NCBI GenBank assembly: GCA_016859345.1
Contig: CM029114.1
Coordinates: 12,918,501-12,982,500, forward strand
Source: Istiophorus platypterus
Taxonomy: Eukaryota; Chordata; Actinopteri; Istiophoriformes; Istiophoridae
Direction: 5' to 3'
Length of the DNA: 64,000 nt
A model generated the notes under the pieces. It saw only the letters and a list, made by a program, of their open reading frames with translations, made no database searches and had not been told where the DNA came from. Made by a program: the position numbers and the translations under genes. Numbering within the stretch: the first letter of the stretch is position 1; each line of letters opens with the position of its first letter. Of the stretch, positions 11,701 through 25,000 are shown piece by piece.

Positions 11701-13985
11701 TCTGTCTTTATCTCCAGATGGTGCTGTTAGGTTGGTAGGGGGTACAGTGAGCCACGAGGGACGTTTAGAAGTCTTCTACCGTGGTCAGTGGGGGACAGTG
11801 TGTGATGACGGCTGGACAGACTCTAACACGCATGTGGTGTGTCGACAACTTGGTTACAGGTAATGTGAAGCGTGCATGCCTTCAGACAGGCGCATACACA
11901 TGCACACTCGTTTCTGATTTATATTTAAAATTCTACCTTGCAGGTCAGGAGAAACTCTGCCTTGTGAAGGACTAGACATTACACCAGTCCCACGTTTTGG
12001 GGTGGGGTCAGGTCCCATTCTTTTGGATGATGTGAGCTGCACAGGCAAAGAACCTAGCCTATTGCTCTGTAACAGTAAGGAGTGGCTTCATCATGACTGC
12101 ACACACCATGAAGATGTTAATATCGCCTGCAGCCCTGAGCGCAATGGAGAGAGTCTTCCAGCTAGTAAGACAGAATCTTATCATACCTTAAGATTTACAT
12201 AAAAGGTTACAGATAACAAAGAAACAACAAATGGGTGAGGGAGGTTCTGTGTTACATTGAAATTACTAGTTATGTAAGTGCTTGGATACATATGTAAACT
12301 CAATGTTGATGAACACAATCAACAATTCAGTCCTGAACATTGTCATTAAGTGATGCAAAATGACAATGTAATGCTCAACTTAAATGAGGTGAAATGCTCT
12401 TTATTCCTGTTTAGACAATGGCAATGTAGTCTTGCCAAGTTTTAATTACCTGAGGATGCTCAATTTCATTCAGATCTAGTAGGAGAGTGAACATAACCAC
12501 CCCTTAAGCATCTCAACACTGATTACACTGGTATTCCAGAGCTTACTTCGATGATTAATGACACTTTATTTTAAGCTTACTTATACTGGGTTAAATACTA
12601 GCAATATTAATCATGAATAATTATACTGTAATTATTCATGTTTTGCACTGCTTTTCATTTCTGATTGTACTCTCTGTTCATTTGTTATTATTGTTATGTT
12701 GCTATTCATTTAACCTTTGTTTGGGCTATGTATTTATGCAATTTGCAATATTTAATTTTTCAGTGTTTTTATAAAGCCCTCGGTGACAAAATTATAATGA
12801 ATATTAGCAGGAGTAATGTTGATTTAATCTAACCCTGAAGGAATCCAGCTCTGCACTTAGAAAACAAATACTTTACTGGAAGCGATTTACAAAAAAACAA
12901 AAAAAAACAAAACAACAACAAATGATTAAAGTCTCTATGTAATTTCCCTTCATTTCATAAAACCAGTGAATGGAAATATAATCTGATCTGAAATCTGTGT
13001 CTAGGATCTCTTCAAAGTTGACCCTGTTGTCAATTCCATCTCATTTTACTTGGAGTGCCCTTGCCCCCTTTACAAGAGACAGATAGAGGATGATGTAAGT
13101 CATGTATAACCCTAATGGGCACAGCTGACGGTTGGATTGTCCTGCCTTAATGCCTGAGACGCTTTTAAATTCATCATGATTAAACGGACCTACTGCAAAA
13201 CACTAAAGTAAATCTCCCTCATGCTACTCTCCTTCAATGTTACTAACTAAAAAGTCAGTAATATCAGACACCTTTGGGCTGACCATTGCATAACATATCA
13301 TTGGGGTTACTCCAAAACTTCACTCTTATAAGACGAGACGGGTAGAGGTTCAGTGGTGTTACTCCTTGCTGTAAGAGGGAGGAGGGGTTAAAAGCTACTA
13401 ACATTAATCAAAGTTGTTTCTACAGCCTCCAGACCCCCATAAAGATGTGTAAGAATAGAGCTCAATGGTACAAGTTGTGGCTTAGATTTCACCTTTTACT
13501 TTTCTCTCTTTCGATGGTAAATGTAACAGATATGAGTTTAATGACTCTGGTAAAGGTCACAGATAGGATACATCATGGTTTATATAATTTATTTTATATT
13601 GTATTTACATTTTTATCTTAAGCGATGAAAGGTGGAAGAGTATGACTACTTTGGCGGAGATCACATACTCTAGACTAAAATAGCTGTTTCATTTATTTGG
13701 TGTAGGTAGATTATATTGTTTGGCAGAAGCCTGAGGGACACTCACACCCCATTGCATTTTTGTGTGTGTGTTTGTGTGCATAAGTGTGCTTGTGTTTGAG
13801 CATCATGTGGGTGTTTAAATCCTTCCTTTTGCCCGTAACATGCCACAGGCAGATTGGTCTGTGTTGTTTTTGGAAAATGAGAAAAGGCAGATAAGCCGGG
13901 CTGTGCTTTGATTTCTCCATCTTTGACTCTCTGTTGTTCCGAGACCATCACATTATGCTTGTGTCAGAGCAATAATGTAATGTGT

Positions 13986-14046
<61 letters not shown>

Positions 14047-14955
14047 TGTGTGTTGAGAGAGGAAAGAAAATTGTGTTTGTGTTTCTAAGCAGGAGGACAA
14101 AGATGAGCATTTCCTGAATAGAGAACACCAAGAAGTAAACATTCCCACAGTTAACTCCACTTACCTTAATCTCCCCTTCCCACACACCACTTAATGCAAC
14201 TACATAGAACCTTTTCAGGCTAAACTGATTTTTGCAGATTTGTGTTGGGCTGGCTGCTTGAAAATGATTGTGAAATGTTTCATCTACAAATATCAACCAA
14301 GAACTAATTAACAGGATGTATAAGTAATAGCTTAAAAATGTAACGTTGAAGAAATTTTTTAAATGTCAAAACCTCTCTGTCTTTAGAAGCTTGAAAATGA
14401 AATGAATGAAAAATTCTGATTGACCTGACACTTGGCAAGAGTGTAAACTGATCTCGAAACTTTCTACACATGGAAAAAACATTAGTATTCACCCAAACAA
14501 GATCAGTATGGGTACGTGTGTGGGTTTGTATTTCTGGGCATCTGTGTGCAGACAAACGATGGAGGGTTGTTTAAGCCTAAAGCTCAGACTGATTTGATTA
14601 ACTACATGAGTAGAATACCATTTGACAGAGCGAAAGAACAAGAAAGGCGGCGTGTGAAAAACAGGGCCAACGAAAATAAGTGATCTTTTCATAGTAGCTG
14701 GAGTCTAACAATTTCCCCCTCTGGACATACAAGTGGTTGCGTGCATGAGAACAGACAGGTGTTCCAGCTACTTCCTATGTTGGGAACATGAGCACACATG
14801 CCCCATTAGGTAGTCAAGCCTGCTCAATAAGTGTCTAGTGTCTTTCAGTATTTCTCCACTCAGTGGTTTTGTTTAACTATGGAGAACAGAAAGAAATTAT
14901 TTCCAGTAGAGTCAGTCTGTCTTTTGTCAGTCTAAATGTTTTTTGTTTTTATTTA

Positions 14956-15002
<47 letters not shown>

Positions 15003-18000
15003 CAGGTGTGCCAGTGAGGCTTGTGGGAGGAGAGAGCCCAAGGGAAGGCCGGGTGGAGCTCTATCTGTCCGGCCAATGGGGGACCGTGTGTGATGATGGA
15101 TGGACTGATAATGATGCTGAGGTGGTGTGCAGACAGCTTGGCTTCAGGTATGTATGTATGTATGTGAATGTGTGTTGGAACAGCCTCTTTGACAGACTTG
15201 TTTTTTTTTTTTAGCATAAATTGCTGAAATCAGTAAGGAGTAACATTTACCTACAGTATATGAATGTTGTTTGGAGTCAAGGTGCATTCTGGGGCTGCAA
15301 CTAATGCTTATTCATTTATTTATTCATTTATAAGTCAATCAGCCTAAACACGCTCGTGAATGATGTCATGGAGGGATGCCAATATTCACTTTTGGGAAAA
15401 TGGTACCATTGCATTCGGGGCATTTTTGCTTCAAAGATTATTGAAATGATCAATTGATATAATAGCTGACGTATCAGTTAATTAGCTAATTATGTCAGCT
15501 CTAATGCACTTAAGTTTTGAGTATCTTGAAAAAAATTTCAGATGGTAGTCTGATACGAATCCTTCCTTTCCTCTTATCCTTTTCTTTTCCACATGTCAGG
15601 ATGTTGGGAGGTGGGCAAAATATCAGCGAAAAAGCTCAGATGTGAGCTATGTGATCACTTTGTACATGACATCCACTTAAGTGAATGTGTTGTATGTCTT
15701 TCATCTCTCCATCTCTGAATCCTTGTCTGTTTCCACTTCATCACACTTCATCTTGAGTTTTGAGCTGATCTACAGTTGAAAAAACTTCAGTGTGCTTTTA
15801 AGCATTCAAAATATTTCATTATTAATTAATCCTTAAAAAATTGTGCTCCTCTTATGAATCATTAGGGTGCTCCCAATTTTTTTCTTATCAGGGGTTTTAG
15901 CTGTGCCCTTTGTCAGGGCCAAGATAAACATCCAATGAAATGGCAGGCCAGTTGTGCAAAACCCATCTTCACCATGACAGATATGTCGAGGCGAAGCAAA
16001 CTACCTCATCTCATCCTCTCTGTGTCCCATTATCTGTTCCTCAGAGACACCGTCCCATTTTCCAAAACAATGGCTGTGAGATGATGAGGGAAACTGTACT
16101 GAAACAAACTGTCTTAATTTTCTCTCTCCTCACTCCTCAGCAACCCTTAGCCACACAATTTTCTGTGACACATCTGTGTGTAGATGTAAGCCACATCTGG
16201 AACCCATAAGGATTAGAGAGAGAGAGAGAGAGAGTGAGAGAGAAAGCGTGTTTTAGGCTCGTAAAAGCCACGTTAGGATCATTATTCTGTCTCTCACAGG
16301 CTGTAGTGAAAGGTCATTACATACACAGCAGGGCCCCATGGGTTGGAGATTGCTTTGGTGATAGAAAAAAAAAAGTATATACAGAGACACACACATTTTC
16401 AGACAAATTATATTCAGAGTCAACAGTTTGACCCAGAGTCATCCTGAAGACAGACGTACAACTGAAACTGACCAACTCGCACACAAGCAGACTCACTCAC
16501 ACCTATAATCAGTGCCAAAGCACATCATTGTACATAATGTAACTGCTAGTGCTCTAATTGAAGCATAATGTGAACTGAATTGTAATGAATGGTGCTATAA
16601 TTATTATCATACTTCAGGAAAACAGTTTAGCTTTAATTAAGTCATTGAGACCATTTATTATATCTTGAAAACAGGGATGCACCTCCAGTCAGTTTCTAAA
16701 TGATTTTTTGTAGTGCTGCACAATGATCAAAGGTATTCAGAGTACGTAATGTCAGCACACCTATGTCTCTCTTTTACAGAAGTAACCCGTAAATCTTGGC
16801 TGCATCTTTTGTCCCATTGCTCCCTTGCGATATTTAAAACTTATCCACTAGCAAAAAAATGTATGTCCAAAATGTAGATTAATATTATTTTTTTTTAACA
16901 GTTTGTTAGTGTTAAATTGGCAGCATGTGATCCATGATGTCTGAGAACATGCTTGGCTCTAATTTCTAACTTGAGCAATTAGCAGACTGTCTTGCATGCT
17001 TTGACTGGTGATTTACAGTAACTGTCTGCCCGTGTGTTGCCACAGAAACACATGGGTCGGAGGTTCACCCTTTGCAGGGAGAGCACTGCTCAGGGAGCTA
17101 TTGGAAACACAGATACAACGCAAGATGTCTCAATAAAAGACATGAGATCCTTATGTATGAGTGGGGTTACCAGACCTATTAACCCAACAAACCTCGGGGA
17201 TGCAACATGAGATTCTCATTCTCAGATATCTATCAATCTTAATTAAAATTACATTTACAACATACAGAAGTGCACATACACAACCACAGCCTACAGGCCT
17301 CTGTGTGTTAGCAGTTTGCTAATTAAAGTCAGAGGTGAGATAGTGATACAAATCCTGTTGTTATCAGATTTTAAAACTGTTTCGACCTGGTTTGCGTCAT
17401 AGCCTGAGTTTGTCAAACCAAAACATTTACTCTCATATGTCATCTGTGGCTATATGCTTATACATATACATACATTAAAAAAATTAAAAAAAAAACAAAA
17501 AAAAAAAAACAGTTAAGCACTCAACTTTCTAATACTTAATTATCAAGTAATTCAATATTGAGGAAGAATGACATGTGACAATCCAACACAAAAAAGTAAA
17601 ATTAAATCTGGCCTACACATCCTACACATTTAAAATCTCATTCAATTCCCATGAAAGAGCTTAGCTTAGTTTAAAATGAAAGAAGACCCTACATTTGGTG
17701 TCTTTCCTCCAAAACTGTGGAATAGTTGTTCTGTTTTATTTTCATCCTCAATATGAACTTCTTTTTTGAGACTTCAACAGTTTTCCATTTTAAAATCATT
17801 TAGAACACAGTGCTAATTAAATGTGTCTGTGTCTGTCCTGTATCTGTCTGTCCTCTTTAGTGGCGTGGCAAAGGCCCGTGTGATGGCATACTTCGGGGAA
17901 GGGACAGGTCCCATCCATGTTGACAACGTGAAGTGCAGTGGCGAAGAGCGTTCATTAGCAGACTGCATTAAACAGGCACCCGGCACACATAACTGTCGCC

Positions 18001-19014
18001 ACAGTGAGGATGCCGGGGTTATCTGTGACTATGGTGAATCACAGCACAGCTACAAAGAGGTCAAAGGTCAGCCAGTTAGTCTGGACTGTTTGTACTCATG
18101 TTACCGTGAGAATAAATGGATATTCTGTGACTGATGGGGAGCATTAAGGAAAATGAAATGTGTTCAGCCACCAGTTTCAATATGTCATATACACTGGAAA
18201 ATAATAAGCAACAAATGAAAAGAGGTAACGTGGTAAGCAGAAAGTTGAAAGGATTCCGTGTGTGTGTATAAATCCAGATGGTAAAGTGGTCAAGGCTATG
18301 TTATTGCTTAGTCTGTCACCCATCAGGTCAAAATCACACAATGCTATCTGTTACTTGCACATGTGCTGTTACTACCGTTTCTCACGTACATATACTGTGG
18401 AAAGTCTCACCAGTGCAGGATGGTGATTTTTCTCTTCAGCATGATAAATTACAGCTTCTGAAAAAGCACTTAAGCTATGTTTGTAGATTTTAATGTACAC
18501 ACACTATGAAAACGATCCTTCATTTATTGATTTTATTTTTTTTTTTTTACTTCAGGTTCATATGTAGTAGTAAAAAAATCAATTTAAAACATGTTTATTT
18601 TTTCAATCAGTCTAAATATTTGATATGATCAAAATCTGAGCCTAAATGTGTGGTTTAATAATCATCAGCCTCCCACACAGTGTCACATATGCACATGCAA
18701 TGGTTCTTCTTTTGTCTCTGACAGATCCGGTCAACTCAATTTGTGGTCTGCGGCTCATACACACTCGCCAGCGCCGGATCATAGGAGGAGAAAACTCTCT
18801 GAGGTGAGCTGGAAGGGACAGGAGGGAATAACAACAACATGGAGGAAGCCTGCCAGAGACATATAGAGTAAAGAATGTTGGACACATATTCAAGTTAACA
18901 ATTTTTGGATGAAAAATACGTGATCTGACGCTGCAAGCACAGAAATACTCAAATTGTTTGTACATGTATGTATGTATGCAAATGCTTTCACACTTTCATA
19001 CTCAGTAATTTGTT

Positions 19015-19076
<62 letters not shown>

Positions 19077-22000
19077 TGTGTACGTACATGTTTAGATGGC
19101 ATCTCATAAGTTTACACTTCACATAGCTGCATCTAAACTAATTCTGCTAGGTATGCTGAAGTTTAATATCCTACAAAAAATCTCATAAATCGCATTCGGA
19201 TAGAATATTAGTGTTGCTCCGTACGCTGCCTGTTTTAGTCTCTTTTTTATTGAATCAAGGTGCAATAACCATGTCCTGACTTTTTAGTTCATTAAAATGT
19301 TATTCCTTTTTTAGCATTGTCTGAATAGGATCCGATTGGTTCTTGTTGCATGCTGTGGTGTGGATTCTGTGCCTGTTTTTACATGTGTTTATATGCGTGT
19401 GTTTGTGAATACTTTGCTGTGTGTTACCATCCAGAGGTGGCTGGCCGTGGCAGGCTGCGATTCGTTTGCGAGGCTCCAGAGGAGATGGGAGGTTGGTGTG
19501 TGGAGCGACTCTCATTGACTCCTGCTGGGTCCTTACCTCGGCACACTGCTTCAAGAGGTCAAACACACACACGCACACACACACACACACACACACACCC
19601 ACATCCACAACCACACATGCATTTCTAAACGAATGCATGTACATTCTCTTTTAAGATTGCGTCCTTGGACATTATTTACAGAAATGAGGATGTGCGTTTA
19701 CATACATTTGCTGGCCTATTTCTGTAGATGGACTTAAAAATGTTGTTATATGAACTCAACCCAAACTCAACTCAACCTCAAAAATGTGAGTGTGGTGGTT
19801 TGGCAGTGGTTGTGGCGTAGGTGGCAGTGGGATATCCAGAGTTAATTCATCTACACTACATCTGGTCTGGGGGGCCTCCACAAGGCGCCACCACCTCGAA
19901 ATCCATCACCTAATGCAGACAGCAGAGAAGGCAGCAGAAAGACTAATGCAAAAAAGAAAATGAATAGGACAGGGAGAGACTTAGCAAATGCATGTACCAC
20001 TGAGAAAGTTCAGAGTTGTGAGGGCACTAACCAAGGCTTCTGCGTTTGATACTTATACAGAACATTTAAGGCTGTCAGACTGAATTTTAAGGGTAATATC
20101 TTTTGGTTGTGGTACCAGGTATTACTTCTAATGTTCAGGCTTGGTAGGAAAACCAGAACTCTGTGCAGGCCCCAGCAGCTCCACCACTATAAATCCTGAT
20201 GTTTCCACATTAAAGACAGACAGGAATCATTTGTTGTACTCCTTATGAAGAAATCTACTCTATGTGACTTTTCTTTCCTCTTGGCAAATGGGAAGCACGC
20301 AGTTGTGCTGCAAATTAGGACTTCAGGACTTCTAGGGCTTCTAGGGCTAATGTGCAAACAGTTGACCACAGTCTAATCACAAACTCAAGTGAAGGATTTT
20401 ACTCAGACTATCTACTAGCAAGGGCAATTCAGTCAAAACTTACCAGTAGGTATTACATCAGACAGAGCTTTAAGCTTCAATCATAACACTGTCTTTAAAA
20501 GATTTTTTTTATGTGGTAATGTGTCATATCTTAGTCTAGCAAAGGACAATAAGCTAGATTTTATCTGAAAAAAATAATTACAAGTGCATGCTTAGCTTTA
20601 CTTTTGTTATTGGGAAAGGTCACACCCTACCAAGTACTTACCTTGCCTGCCTGATCACATGTCAGTCTTCAGTGCTCCGAGATATTAGCCTCAGCTATGA
20701 CAGCTTTGAAAAGTAATTTGCTGAATGCAAGCCAGAGACCAAGATAGGGACTTCCGACTTTACAGTGTCACCTTTCATATATGGTAACGAAAATAGAGTG
20801 ATACACAAACAAGCACACACACCCTCAACAACAGCAAAAAAATACACCAAGCACTATCACAATACAATAGACAAAAGACTGCGTCAACAATTTGGCTTAT
20901 GCACTTCTGCCTCTTCTAATTTTCACAGGCAATTTTCTAACAAACAATTACCAAATGTACAATTACCAAATGTAACTAACACGATCATATTACCTGACGC
21001 CTTACACTGCCATAACCCATTAGTAGGTTCGTAAAAATCGACCTCAGGTCAGTGGTCACATGTTGTCAACCTATTAAACCTATTTATACCTTGTACCTAT
21101 ACAAATGGGGGCTTGCCAAGGGTAATTTAACTCCAGCAGATTTATAACTGCTTTTAGCAAACATAATGTGTGAAAGGTAACTTAAGCATCAGGTTCAGAT
21201 CTGTTCTAATTTTGAGAGAATCCCTTTAGGAAAGTAAGAGCCATACAGTTATGGTTCTTAGATCTACCACTCTTCATTAGTTTTCTACAGACATAGTGTC
21301 TTAGTGAAGATGAAAACATGTGTGCGTTTGTGTAATTGTGGTTGGGTATGTACTGTAGATAGAAGGCTTGTTAGCAGTGTCTCTGCTCTGCCAGGAACAC
21401 TGTGGCACTCCCAGGTCAGGAGATCTTTCCGGAAACACTCAACCAGTTGGACACAGAGACTTGGCTCGATGGCACGGCCTCCTCCTTCCACTCTTCTCCT
21501 CTTCCTTCTCTTCTGACCCTCCCTCCCTTTTGATCCTCCCTTTTTTCTCGCTTTACACTAGGCGTCACTTAACAGAAAGTGTGGAAACCACCTTATTACC
21601 TATGAGTAAGATGAATGCACAGACAACAAAGACGCAATGACAGATTTATTGTTTATATATCATTCCTCACTATTTTCATTCTCTGTCCAAGCTTTCAGCT
21701 GTCTAACGCTTGAGGTAGTGCAAGAAGGGTGTAACCCTTTCATAGCTTGAATTTTTAGTGGGTTGATATGTATGAATATGTATGTGGATATACGAAAGCT
21801 CTAAAAATGTTGTGGTGAAGAAGGATTGGAGATGCAGCAGAGACAAAACAGAGACCGTGTAGCTATTTGGTTAGTTAAGAAAAGCTTTCGAGGCTGCCTG
21901 ACTAAACAATAACATATTTATAACCATCAAGGGGAACACAAACACAATATGAAATACAAAAAAAAACCCAATAGATAAGGGTATGAAAAAGAGTAATTAT

Positions 22001-25000
22001 TGAAAGAAGAGATTAAAACAACAATGATGTTTTCAAATACATACTTTATGGATACTAAACATCAATTGATTACTAAAGAAGGCCCGACTGAAAAAAACCT
22101 GCTTATCCTTGGTAATCTGGCAACCTTATGTAACTCCTGCTTGACGATCTCATGCTCTGCTGTTTCTCATAAGGATTAGGGTTAACCGGTCAAATTATTG
22201 CTGTGAGAATAACATTATGGAAACTTAAATATTGAGAAAGAAAACTTTTAGTACTCATAAGCTTCTAGTGCAGATTTTATACCTGTGTCCTTAGTGTAAC
22301 ATGCTTTTACTTTGTCCAGCTCTAGATGCAGCTAACCCCTACCAGAGGAGGTTATTTTATTGTTAATGCTTTATGTATTAGCAGTGGCATTGCTCATTCC
22401 CACACGCCCGCTTTCTTTAATGATCTCTCGACTCATCCCTGTATTTCTCTCTGCAGGTATGGAAACAGCACCAAGCAGTACAAAGTCAGAGTGGGCGACT
22501 ACCATTCCCTCGTCCCTGAGGAACACGAAGAGGAGTACGGCGTCGATCGAATCATCCTCCACCCAAGCTACCATCCCCATAGCAATGATTACGACCTTGC
22601 CTTGGTCCATCTGTCACCGGGGGCAGTGGGCCAGACGCCAGGAGAGTGTGTGTCATTCAGCCGTCATGTCCTTCCCGCTTGTCTGCCCATGAGGAAAGAG
22701 AGAGTGCTCAAACAAGCCAGCAACTGTCACATTACCGGCTGGGGTGACACAGGTGAGGTGGCGTGTCTATGTGTACATGGAGGGGGCTGGATGCGGAGGC
22801 CTTTAGTTGCGATACACAACAGAAATCTTTTTCATATGAAAATGTTTAACATGTCAGGGGCGTGGTGTATGGGAAGATGCAGGACCTTCACACCTGTTTA
22901 ACGTGTTAATTGTGACATTTTTTACCAACAGGTGCCATAACCAGGGATGTTTTTTATGCTGTCCATTTGTCTTGGACCAGTCCTCAGGGGCAGCATATTA
23001 CCAGATATCGCTGCAGCATGACACATAGATGTCCCTGATATATTTATGTCCAAACTGTTATTTCTTCACATTCTGTTTCAATATTTGGTTAACAACAACA
23101 ACAAAAATACTTACTTATTCCCCCCTAAAACTCAAACTCTAGAGACTTTAGTTCACTCTGTAATTGGATGCAGGCTGAATTTAATCCATCAAACAAAATT
23201 AAAAATAAAGATTGTTATTTTCAAAATCAAAGTTATAAAATTGTAGCTCTTAAGAATATTAGAAATATTTTGTCATAAAAAACATTCATTTTCCAAAGCA
23301 TACAAGGACAATTGGAAAGAATCAGATGTCTGACAGTGTAAAAACCCATGACAATCAGTACACAATGTAGTTGCATAAAAAGTAAAGTAAAGAAGAAAAA
23401 ACATCAAGTTTTTTATAGTGTAGTTGACTGTACATTTGGACAAAAATGGTCACATGCTACAACAACCATAGCATTCCTATTGTATGTCAGTCATTTTGAA
23501 GGTCCCCTGATGATGATAGAGTAGAAGAGAAATTCTCCACCAGTAATTGCACTCATTTGACTTCATATTCTATAAGCGTCCATACACTTGTTTGTTGTCA
23601 AACACACACATGCGTAAGTAGTCTGTAATTACATGCAGATCTGATAATCATAGATGCGTATTTACAAAGGACGACAAGAGGTTATAGTATATGCTTAGGC
23701 AAAGACGTGTGCTCCCTGCTGAGGGCTAAATGTGTCTTCCCTGAATGTCAGTTCAATTCATGTGTTATAAAATCTGTTTGTATTGGTGGGAAATTGCGTT
23801 ATTATTAGTTACTTTAATGTGATGACAGCACAGACTATTTACAGAGTGTGATGTTGGGCAATGGCAGTTTGACTTAAGGCTAAATGTCTGTTTAGCACAG
23901 CTGTTTGCACTTGGCTATCTGCCACTTTGATATCAAACTCACACATGCAAGAACATTTTACACATACATACCACTACTAAGCTACCATGGATGGTAAATA
24001 ATACAGTGTGGTAATGGAGAGTGTCAGGGAAAAAACCCACTGCTGTAGAGGCTGGAGTTAAGTCTTTAGTTGTGGTTCTTTCCAGCTTGACTGTTTGTTC
24101 ATGAACAGAAAACAATGCAAGGTTCATGTTCTTGTCACCATTGGTTAGTAGTCTGAAACTTTGCAAACATTTTAGCCATGGGGTGAAACTCCTTGTTGAA
24201 AGACACAACCAGCAGCAGTCTGTGTAACAGAGGAAGCAAATTACTGTCTACAACCTCCCGAGGCTAATAGTAAAGTTTGCATTGACAAGTTCTGCATGCA
24301 AGAAAAGTTTTTAAAAGAGACTCAAGCAAGGCAAGGCAAGCTTTAAAATAAAAGATTTATTTAGCAAAAGTCATGCCCTTGTGGAATGCTGTGTGTTTCA
24401 CATTCACAAATTTCAAACATTTTGAAAATCGCATAAAAATTGAAACAAAATGTAGTGCCAGTCCATGAAGTACATATCGCGATTTTTTTGTTAAATAAGT
24501 GAAAACTTTGATCAGATGGTGGTGCTATGTGAAAAGTCAACGGAATTTATCCACTGTGGCCCATGAATGGCTGCATAGGATTTCATGGTAATCCATTTGG
24601 CAGATGTGGAAATATTTCTGAGGGGCTGCAGATATTGAAAAAAATGGGCAGAAAAAAAGGAAGTTTTGATCATTCTGCCAGTTGAATTATTGCCCTTCCC
24701 TCTAGTCTTCACTTTAAGACCTTGACACTATTAAACACAGATGCTCACAAACTCTTCCAAAATCACTCATTTAAAAGTCTCCATCTCTTTCAGGTCGCTC
24801 ATACTCCAAGACCCTACAGCAGGCCCCCCTCTCCCTGCTTCCCCGTCGCCATTGCCAGCAGCATTTCCACGGTGCTTTCACAAGCCGTATGCTCTGTGCC
24901 GGCAGCATCCAGTCAGAGAGACGTGTGGACAGTTGCCGCGGTGACAGCGGAGGTCCGCTGGTGTGTGAGCGTCCGGGAGGGGGTTGGGTGGTTTATGGGG

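Larger units (their letters stand above)
12165..15005. other. PRSS12: PRSS12 intron 7
   Basis: 2.8 kb between the SRCR3 and SRCR4 modules. Holds a TG array at 13981-14042 and a second one at 14960-15000 that runs into the exon 8 acceptor. Otherwise AT-rich with no recognised element. Confidence 0.75.
15148..17860. other. PRSS12: PRSS12 intron 8 (inside SRCR4)
   Basis: 2.7 kb. Contains a probable decayed MITE-like repeat (15290-15510), a GA run (16215-16243) and A-rich stretches near 17480-17510. No exon seen. Confidence 0.7.
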
